A stretch of 10,556 nucleotides of DNA from a gamma proteobacterium symbiont of Bathyaustriella thionipta (lineage in GTDB: Bacteria; Pseudomonadota; Gammaproteobacteria; Chromatiales; Chromatiaceae), in contig JAHXHF010000155.1 of NCBI GenBank assembly GCA_025656895.1, forward strand, positions 1-10,556, read 5' to 3'. Shown here one piece after another: positions 5,504-10,556 of this stretch. The first letter of the stretch is position 1, and every line of letters begins with the position of its first letter. The notes beneath the pieces are model-generated. The model saw only the letters and a program-made list of their open reading frames with translations, was not told the DNA's origin and did no database searches. The position numbers and the translations under genes are program-made.

Positions 5504-6226
5504 TCAGTCTCGTGATTGGGGCAGCTTTTCCTGCTGCTCTTCAATCCAGTTTTCGACATCTTTCAGAATGGCATCGGCTTTGCGGCCTTTTGTGGCAATG
5601 GGCTCGCCCATAACCAGTTGAATAACGCCCGGGTATTTTTTAAGGCCTCTGCGCCCCCAGAAAACGCCTGCGTTGTGTGCGATGGGAATAACCGGATAGC
5701 CACTTTTGGCGGCCAGCAGCGCACTGCCAACGCCGTAGCGTTTTCTTTCACCCGGAGCTACCCGGGTGCCTTCGGGAAAAATAATAACGCAATGGCCGGC
5801 ATCCAGTTCGGCGGTGCCCTGCTCTACGATCTGTTTGACCGCTCTGCGCCCGGAACTGCGATCAATGGCGATCACACGGAAGCGTTTCAGTGCGTTACCG
5901 AAAAAAGGCACCGACATCAGTTCTTTTTTCAACACCCAGATTTGCGTGTGCGGCAGCAATGAACGAAAGGCGATGGTTTCCCAGGCGGATTGATGTTTGG
6001 AAAGATAGATATAGGTCTGCGGCGGCCAGGCTGTCCAGTTATTCAGTTGATAATCCAGACCACATAATAATTTAAGTGACTTCAGGTTAATGCGTGACCA
6101 GACAGCGGCAATGCTGCACAGTTTTTCATAACGGATGAAACGACCGGCGACAATGAAAAAGATGGCGAATGATAAGGTCGTCAGCACCATCCAGATAAAA
6201 AACAACAAGGAACGCAGATAAACCAT
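5504..6226 (-). CDS. PlsC-type lysophospholipid (1-acylglycerol-3-phosphate) acyltransferase
   Basis: From the chosen start the protein has 240 residues, with an N-terminal membrane helix at about 5-28 and the acyltransferase motifs in order. Motif I is HQSAWE (His78 to Glu83, with Glu where PlsC has Asp). Motif II lies around FRVIAIDRSSGRRA (116-129), motif III is FPEGTR (150-155), and the motif IV region is YPVIPIAHNAG. It should acylate a lysophospholipid or lysophosphatidate at the inner membrane. The Glu variant is common in the PlsC-like proteins that follow gmhB in gammaproteobacteria, so it need not be the main PlsC; a membrane-remodelling or ornithine-lipid role is possible. Start: an ATG at 6247 would overlap gmhB by 17 nt. 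The ATG at 6226 lies 4 nt after the gmhB stop and has GAGGAG 13 nt upstream, a long spacing; I prefer it weakly. It is the last gene of the glyQ operon. Confidence 0.93.
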   Translation of the reverse strand: MVYLRSLLFFIWMVLTTLSFAIFFIVAGRFIRYEKLCSIAAVWSRINLKSLKLLCGLDYQLNNWTAWPPQTYIYLSKHQSAWETIAFRSLLPHTQIWVLKKELMSVPFFGNALKRFRVIAIDRSSGRRAVKQIVEQGTAELDAGHCVIIFPEGTRVAPGERKRYGVGSALLAAKSGYPVIPIAHNAGVFWGRRGLKKYPGVIQLVMGEPIATKGRKADAILKDVENWIEEQQEKLPQSRD

Positions 6227-6230
6227 GATG

Positions 6231-6767
6231 CTATGCCAACTCCTCATTCACCCAGTCGGCCAGGCTCTCATATACGGCTACCGGCTGATGCAATTCAGGT
6301 AGTTTTTTTTCGGTTTTTTTGCCTTTTCCGGTACGCACCAGTACCGGTTTGGCACCGCAAGCCATGGCGGCTTTTATATCCCGCAGGGAATCACCGATAA
6401 AGGGAACCTGGCGCAGATTGATCGGGTAACTGGCGGCTATTTGCTGCAGCAGACCGGGCCTGGGTTTACGACAGCGGCATTCATCGCCCGGGCCGTGTGG
6501 ACAAAAATAAACCGCGTCGATATGGCCGCCCAGTGGAGCCAGCAAACGGTGCATTTTTTCGTGTATGGCGTTGAGTGTATCCAGCGTCAGCAAGCCACGC
6601 GCAAGAGCCGACTGGTTGCTGGCCACCACTACCCGCCAGCCGGCATGATTCAGACGTGCTATGGCATTCAGACTGCCTTCAATCGGCTGCCATTCATCGA
6701 CTGATTTAATAAACTGATCCGAGTCCTGATTAATCACACCATCACGATCCAGTATCGCCAGTTTCAT
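6231..6767 (-). CDS. gmhB: D-glycero-beta-D-manno-heptose-1,7-bisphosphate 7-phosphatase
   Basis: GmhB removes the 7-phosphate from heptose bisphosphate on the way to ADP-heptose for LPS inner core; it is a soluble HAD phosphatase. The 178 residues carry the HAD nucleophile and acid Asp7/Asp9 in LDRDGVIN, the second motif VVASNQSALARG (Ser50), the Lys101 region, and the acidic motif GDSLRD (Asp126, Asp130). The zinc-binding loop that marks GmhB and histidinol phosphatases is complete: Cys89, His91, Cys97 and Cys99 in FCPHGPGDECRCRKPRPG. Its place before a PlsC-type gene and downstream of glyS is common in gammaproteobacteria. Its ATG overlaps the stop of the MazG-like gene by one base (TGATG). 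Near the C-terminus GKKTEKK is encoded by runs of seven and eight adenines (plus strand 6314-6320 and 6303-6310), possible slippage points. Confidence 0.95.
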   Translation of the reverse strand: MKLAILDRDGVINQDSDQFIKSVDEWQPIEGSLNAIARLNHAGWRVVVASNQSALARGLLTLDTLNAIHEKMHRLLAPLGGHIDAVYFCPHGPGDECRCRKPRPGLLQQIAASYPINLRQVPFIGDSLRDIKAAMACGAKPVLVRTGKGKKTEKKLPELHQPVAVYESLADWVNEELA

Positions 6768-7102
6768 CAGTCCATGTCCCGAAACTCGGAAACGCGGATA
6801 CGGCCATTGACCATGCGTGATTCACGCTGCATGAGTTTGTCCATTTTATCCCAGAAGGCCTGACGCAAATCAAAGTCTTCGGCAATGGCGGTACCCATCA
6901 GCAATATCAGCAGGTCGGCCACTTCTTCAGACAGCGCCTGTTTGCTTTTGCCTTTGGTGACGCAGGCGGAAATTTCGCCCAGTTCTTCGGCCATCAGCGC
7001 CACCCGGTAGTTCAGTTCTTCACCACCGGTATTTTTGAAATCATGCTTGTCATGAAAGGCCTGTACGGCCTGCAACATGCTGTTGTAGGAATCCTGCGAC
7101 AT
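6767..7102 (-). CDS. MazG-like nucleotide pyrophosphohydrolase
   Basis: The protein has 111 residues and a single MazG-type all-alpha domain. The metal-binding set is visible as MAEELGE (Glu39, Glu40, Glu43) and SEEVADLL (Glu60, Asp63), the EExxE plus ExxD pattern that holds magnesium. Such enzymes hydrolyse NTPs or dNTPs to the monophosphate and pyrophosphate and are thought to clear non-canonical nucleotides. The short single-domain form is unlike the two-domain E. coli MazG and closer to the MazG-like or dUTPase-like group; substrate cannot be read from sequence. A strong GGAGG 7 nt before the ATG lies inside the end of glyS; the two genes are separated by 2 nt. Sitting between a tRNA synthetase gene and gmhB it looks like a passenger in a housekeeping operon. 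Confidence 0.9.
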   Translation of the reverse strand: MSQDSYNSMLQAVQAFHDKHDFKNTGGEELNYRVALMAEELGEISACVTKGKSKQALSEEVADLLILLMGTAIAEDFDLRQAFWDKMDKLMQRESRMVNGRIRVSEFRDMD

Positions 7103-7104
7103 GC

Positions 7105-9183
7105 TCAGGCCTCCAGGCAGGCAATATCAGCCACTTTCAGAAACAGGCTGTTCATTTCTCTTAACAGGGCCAGGCGGTTTTCACGAATGGCTTCCTCATC
7201 CACCATCACCATGACATGATCAAAAAAATCATCCACGCCCGGTTTGAGTATGGCCAGTTCAACCATGGCCTGCTGATAGTTTTGTTGTTGCAGATGCTCT
7301 TCCACTTTGGGTCTGAGGGTGCAAATCTGTTGAAACAGCCGGCTTTCCTGTTCACTGTCAAACAGGCTTTCATCCACGGCGACCATTGAACTTCCCTGTG
7401 CCGATTTTTTCAGCAGATTGGCAATGCGTTTATTGGCCGAGGCCAGAGCGGCCGCTTCATCCAGAGAATGAAAATGCTGTACCGCGTGCATACGCCGATC
7501 AAAATCCAGCGGTTTGCGCGGATCAACCGCGGCCACGGCTTCAAACTGTTGGATTTTGAAGCCCTGCTCCAGATAAATACCTTTTTGACGTTCGCGGATA
7601 TAGGCATACACCGTATCCACCGTATCACCTTCCTGGATGCGATCATGCAGGCCTTCGGCGGCCAGTTGCAGCAAATCGTACAAATCAACATCCAGTTGAC
7701 CTTCCAGTAAAATGCGTAACACCGAGATAGAGGCGCGTCTTAAGCCGAACGGGTCTTTCACACCCGTGGGTTTTTGCCCGATACCGAAAATACCCACCAG
7801 CGTATCCAGACGATCCGCCAGCGCGATAATCCTGCCGCTGCTGGTTTGTGGAATCCGGTCACCGGAAAAACGCGGCATATAGAACTCATCCATAGCCTGC
7901 GCCACTTCTGCCGGTTCATTATCGTGCTGGGCCATATAGCGACCCATAATGCCTTGCATACCGGGAAATTCATTCACCATTTCGCTCATCAGGTCACAAC
8001 GACTGAGCAAGGCGGCACGTTCCAGCAATTCACTATCGGCATTCAGGCGCAGGCCAATTTCCAGTGCCAGACCGGTTAGCCGGTCGGTTTTATCGCACAA
8101 TGAGCCCAGCTTTTGTTGAAACACCACGCTCGCCAGCGAGGGCAGAAAATCCTGCAGTTTTTTCCTGCAGTCCTGATTCCAGAAAAAACGCGCATCCGCC
8201 AGGCGTGGACGAATGACGCGCTCATTACCGCGGCTGATGACGTCCGGGTCACTGCTGTCAATGTTGGCGATGGTAATAAAGTAAGGCAGCAAACGTTGCC
8301 GCGCATCCACCAGATGAAAATATTTCTGGTTTTTCTTCATGCTCATAATGAGCGCTTCATGCGGCACTTGCAGAAAAGTTTTTTCAAAGCTGCCACTGAT
8401 GGCTACCGGCCATTCAACCAGCGAGGTTACTTCTTCCAGTAAAGCCTCATCAATAGGTGCTGTACCACCGACCGCTTCGGCCTGTGCTTCCACCTGCTGT
8501 CGAATGTATTCACGGCGCTCATTATAGCGAGCCATGACCTTGCCCTTCTTCAGCAGGAGGGAAAGATAATCTTCCGGTTTTTTAATACGGATGGCCGCCG
8601 GTGCATGAAAACGATGGCCGTAGCTGAGATTAGCAGCCTGAGTATCCAGCAGACGGCAGTCAACCACTTTTTTATCCAGCATAAATAAAAGCCAGTGAAC
8701 CGGGCGAACAAATTCCGCACTGCCAGCGCCCCAGCGCATGCGTTTGGGTATGGGCAAACCGGCCAATGCTTTTGCCGCGATGTCCGGCAATAATTGCATG
8801 GCGGTTTTACCCGCTTCATGCTGTGTGTAAACCAGCCATTCGCCTTTATCGGTAGTCAAGCGTTGCAAGTCGCTGACATCCACCCCGCAGGAACGGGCAA
8901 AACCCTGTGCCGCCGGAGTAGCATTGCCATCCTGATCAAAAGCCACCTGAACCGCCGGACCCCGGCGTTCCTGATTGCGATCGGCCTGACGAGCATCCAG
9001 TTCAGTGAAGTACATCGCCAGCCGGCGCGGCGTGGCATACCATTCATTCAATGTATAGCCCAGTCCGGCATCATCCAGACCCTTGCGAAAACCCTGCAAC
9101 AAGGCCTGCGCCAGTTTGGCCAGGGCACCCGGGGGTAATTCTTCCGTACCGATTTCAAATAACAGTGTGTGTTGATCAGCCAT
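7105..9183 (-). CDS. glyS: glycyl-tRNA synthetase beta subunit
   Basis: GlyS has 692 residues (E. coli 689) and forms the alpha2-beta2 synthetase with GlyQ, supplying tRNA recognition. The family's opening LLFEIGTEELPPGAL is at 7-21 and is followed by NEWYATPRRLA. The central HD-like region has ALLSRCDLMSEMVNEFPGMQGIMGRYMA, then FYMPRFSGDRIPQTSSGRIIALADRLDTLVGIFGIGQKPTGVKDPFGLRR. The DALR-type anticodon-binding helices end the protein with FFDHVMVMVDEEAIRENRLALLREM. The frame is open 138 nt further upstream, but that part overlaps glyQ and resembles no GlyS. The ATG at 9183 has a perfect GGAGG 6 nt before it and gives the usual N-terminus. It overlaps the glyQ stop by 8 nt, as expected for two subunits made in equal amounts. 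Confidence 0.98.
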   Translation of the reverse strand: MADQHTLLFEIGTEELPPGALAKLAQALLQGFRKGLDDAGLGYTLNEWYATPRRLAMYFTELDARQADRNQERRGPAVQVAFDQDGNATPAAQGFARSCGVDVSDLQRLTTDKGEWLVYTQHEAGKTAMQLLPDIAAKALAGLPIPKRMRWGAGSAEFVRPVHWLLFMLDKKVVDCRLLDTQAANLSYGHRFHAPAAIRIKKPEDYLSLLLKKGKVMARYNERREYIRQQVEAQAEAVGGTAPIDEALLEEVTSLVEWPVAISGSFEKTFLQVPHEALIMSMKKNQKYFHLVDARQRLLPYFITIANIDSSDPDVISRGNERVIRPRLADARFFWNQDCRKKLQDFLPSLASVVFQQKLGSLCDKTDRLTGLALEIGLRLNADSELLERAALLSRCDLMSEMVNEFPGMQGIMGRYMAQHDNEPAEVAQAMDEFYMPRFSGDRIPQTSSGRIIALADRLDTLVGIFGIGQKPTGVKDPFGLRRASISVLRILLEGQLDVDLYDLLQLAAEGLHDRIQEGDTVDTVYAYIRERQKGIYLEQGFKIQQFEAVAAVDPRKPLDFDRRMHAVQHFHSLDEAAALASANKRIANLLKKSAQGSSMVAVDESLFDSEQESRLFQQICTLRPKVEEHLQQQNYQQAMVELAILKPGVDDFFDHVMVMVDEEAIRENRLALLREMNSLFLKVADIACLEA

Positions 9184-10108
9184 GAGCGGCCTCCTTCGCC
9201 AGCATCGGAAAACCCAGTGCTTCCCGGCTGTTGAAATAAGCCTGCGCAACAGCGCGTGACAGGCTGCGAACGCGCAGGATATAGCGCTGCCGCTCGGTGA
9301 CTGAAATGGCATGACGCGCATCCAGCAGATTGAAGGCGTGTGAAGCTTTCATAACCTGCTCATAAGCCGGTAACGGCAGACCGGCTTCGATCAATGCCTG
9401 ACTTTCTTTTTCGCACTGGTCGAACAGAGTAAAAAGAAAATCGCTGTCAGCCTGTTCAAAGTTATAAGCACTTTGTTCCACTTCGTTCTGATGAAATACA
9501 TCGCCATAGCTGACATCACCCTGCGGGCCGTGCGCCCAGGTCAAATCAAACACACTTTCCACGCCTTGCAGATACATGGCAATGCGTTCCAGACCGTAAG
9601 TAATTTCACCACTGACCGGCAAGCAATCCAGCCCGCCCACCTGTTGAAAATAGGTAAACTGGGTCACTTCCATGCCATTCAACCAAACTTCCCAGCCCAG
9701 CCCCCAGGCACCCAGCGTGGGTGATTCCCAGTTATCTTCGACAAAGCGGATATCATGCTTGAGGGGATCAATACCGAGCATTTTCAAAGAACCCAGATAA
9801 AGATCCTGAATATCCAGTGGTGAAGGCTTGAGCAATACCTGAAACTGGTAATAATGCTGCAGGCGATTGGGGTTTTCACCATAGCGCCCGTCGGTGGGAC
9901 GGCGTGAAGGCTGCACATAAGCTGCATTCCAGGGTTCCGGTCCCAATGAACGCAAAAAAGTAGCCGGGTGAAAAGTACCCGCGCCCACTTCCATATCCAG
10001 AGGTTGCAGAATGCTGCAGCCCCGTTCGGCCCAATATTGCTGTAACGCAAAAATCAAACCCTGAAAAGTACCGGTGTCGGCCACCGACTGACTGTTAGAA
10101 TGACTCAA
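9176..10108 (-). CDS. glyQ: glycyl-tRNA synthetase alpha subunit, probable TTG start
   Basis: GlyQ holds the class II catalytic core that activates glycine. From the proposed start it has 310 residues (E. coli 303). Landmarks are FQGLIFALQQYWAERGC, LQPLDMEVGAGTFHPATFLR, the motif 2 block VQPSRRPTDGRYGENPNR (65-82), HDIRFVEDNWESPTLGAWGLGWE, WLNGMEVTQFTYFQQVGG and the C-terminal ISVTERQRYILRVRSLSRAVAQAYF. No ATG occurs in frame before Met39, inside the conserved core, so the start must be a non-ATG codon. TTG at 10108 is favoured because AGGG lies 9 nt before it. TTG at 10114 sits too close to that site, and GTG at 10084 would give a length nearer E. coli but lacks a ribosome site. First gene of the glyQ-glyS-mazG-gmhB-plsC operon. 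Confidence 0.93.
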   Translation of the reverse strand: MSHSNSQSVADTGTFQGLIFALQQYWAERGCSILQPLDMEVGAGTFHPATFLRSLGPEPWNAAYVQPSRRPTDGRYGENPNRLQHYYQFQVLLKPSPLDIQDLYLGSLKMLGIDPLKHDIRFVEDNWESPTLGAWGLGWEVWLNGMEVTQFTYFQQVGGLDCLPVSGEITYGLERIAMYLQGVESVFDLTWAHGPQGDVSYGDVFHQNEVEQSAYNFEQADSDFLFTLFDQCEKESQALIEAGLPLPAYEQVMKASHAFNLLDARHAISVTERQRYILRVRSLSRAVAQAYFNSREALGFPMLAKEAAHG

Positions 10109-10117
10109 AATCAAACG

Positions 10118-10121
10118 CCCT
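10118..10121 (-). promoter_or_regulatory. ribosome binding site supporting the glyQ TTG start
   Basis: AGGG on the minus strand stands 9 nt before the TTG at 10108 and 3 nt before the TTG at 10114, favouring the former. Neither other upstream start candidate has a better site. Confidence 0.45.
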
Positions 10122-10143
10122 GAAAGAAAAAACCAATCCGCCA

Positions 10144-10149
10144 AGTATA
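10144..10149 (-). promoter_or_regulatory. likely -10 box of the glyQ operon
   Basis: TATACT on the minus strand would start a transcript at about 10137, giving a leader of roughly 29 nt to the glyQ start. No convincing -35 hexamer lies 15-19 nt upstream and there is no TGn extension, so the assignment is weak. Confidence 0.35.
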
Positions 10150-10240
10150 ACGCTTCTGCACGAAAGCCGCATAGACCAGGAAGAACATGGCCATATCATC
10201 CCGAACGGCTCAAATTGGCGGGGTTGGCTGAACGAATAGA

Positions 10241-10478
10241 TTAATTATTCTGCAAGATTTCCTGTAGCCACTGGCTGATGTCCACAATTTCCTGCGGGCA
10301 AACCGAATGCGGCATATCGTAATCGTGCCAGTCAAGCGGGCATCCCATCTGCTGCAAATGCTCCGCCGCCTGCAAACCGGCCGCGACAGGTACGACCGGA
10401 TCAGCCGTTCCATGCCCCCAGAAAACCGGCACACAAGAGGCTGCCGGTTGCTGCTGCAAAGGTAGATAGTGTTTGAAC
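10241..10478 (-). pseudogene. carboxylesterase (alpha/beta hydrolase) C-terminal remnant
   Basis: The open frame encodes about the last 75 residues of a small bacterial carboxylesterase/acyl-protein-thioesterase-like hydrolase. It has YLPLQQQP, then VFWGHGTADPVVPVAAGLQAAEHLQQMG with the catalytic Asp, then WHDYDMPHSVCPQEIVDISQWL with the catalytic His. Intact members have about 220 residues with the nucleophile in a GFSQGG motif; that half is missing. Upstream of about 10478 the frame hits a stop (TAA) and the sequence becomes AT-rich and unlike the family, so the gene was cut rather than merely running off the window. An internal ATG (10459) could in principle start a 72-residue product, but it would lack the nucleophile. 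It lies upstream of glyQ in the same orientation. Confidence 0.8.
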
Positions 10479-10556
10479 GAAAACGATTAAACCCTAAGAA
10501 AAACAATAATCTATATACTGTTCAGTGGACTAAAGATTACCTGATTACCCCTAAGG
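10479..10556. other. AT-rich end of window, no gene recognised
   Basis: This stretch replaces the missing N-terminal part of the esterase gene. It contains two similar short motifs, ACCCTAAGA at about 10490-10498 and CCCCTAAGG at the very end, but no long frame, strong promoter or tRNA. It may be the edge of an inserted element whose body lies outside the window. Confidence 0.3.

Larger units (their letters stand above)
10111..10194 (-). other. small hydrophobic ORF (27 codons) ending 2 nt before the glyQ start
   Basis: The frame runs from ATG at 10194 and encodes a peptide beginning MAMFFLVYAAF and ending GFFFQGV. It stops with TGA at 10111-10113, 2 nt before the proposed glyQ TTG. The peptide is rich in Phe and aromatic residues, and its composition is that of one membrane segment. 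It could be a leader peptide coupled to glyQ, a leftover from a decayed membrane-protein gene, or chance. Its start lies upstream of the likely glyQ -10 box, so a transcript from that box would not include it whole. No known family recognised. Confidence 0.2.

Noticed and set aside
9184..9321. 46-residue N-terminal extension of the glyS frame
   Set aside because: It overlaps glyQ in another frame, resembles no GlyS N-terminus, and the ATG at 9183 has a perfect Shine-Dalgarno.
1..10556. CRISPR arrays, tRNA or rRNA genes, defence or biosynthetic islands
   Set aside because: No regularly spaced repeats, no tRNA-like cloverleaf or rRNA stretch noticed, and all long frames are assigned to ordinary families.

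Overview
This window looks like chromosomal DNA of a gammaproteobacterium outside the Enterobacterales. GC content looks intermediate by eye. The evidence is the gene content: a two-subunit glycyl-tRNA synthetase (glyQ, glyS), an A-type Fe-S carrier of the ErpA type with an IscR-like operator, HemJ instead of HemG or HemY, and argC followed by a DUF6776-type coiled-coil protein, a bactofilin and erpA, an order I recall from Pseudomonas and relatives. I cannot name the genus.

Layout. Positions 1-120 hold no convincing gene. At 121-355 (+) is the wreck of a serine recombinase (resolvase or invertase N-terminus), cut off by a partial repeat at 354-413. A minus-strand block follows in transcription order: argC (3538-2498), a DUF6776-like membrane coiled-coil protein (2490-1756), an intergenic 164-bp inverted-repeat element (1584-1747), a bactofilin (1499-966) and erpA (826-473). 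erpA has its own sigma-70 promoter overlapped by a sequence that closely matches a type 1 IscR site. Diverging from argC is a plus-strand block: a DUF4126 membrane protein, a membrane-anchored TlpA/ResA-like thioredoxin overlapping it by 4 nt, a second inverted-repeat element (4858-4984), and hemJ. A tight minus-strand operon converges on hemJ: glyQ, glyS, a MazG-like NTP pyrophosphohydrolase, gmhB and a PlsC-type acyltransferase (10108 down to 5504), all overlapping or nearly touching. The right end carries the C-terminal third of a carboxylesterase, then about 80 bp of AT-rich DNA with nothing recognisable.

How the genes fit together. Most are housekeeping genes: arginine synthesis, Fe-S delivery, haem synthesis, glycyl-tRNA charging, LPS heptose and phospholipid synthesis, and nucleotide clean-up. 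The least ordinary content is a family of small TIR-bearing elements. There are one full-length copy, one partial inverted copy inside the recombinase wreck, and a more distant relative before hemJ. I see no new defence or biosynthetic system here. The best leads are this repeat family, the IscR site, and the non-ATG start of glyQ with a small ORF ending just upstream of it.
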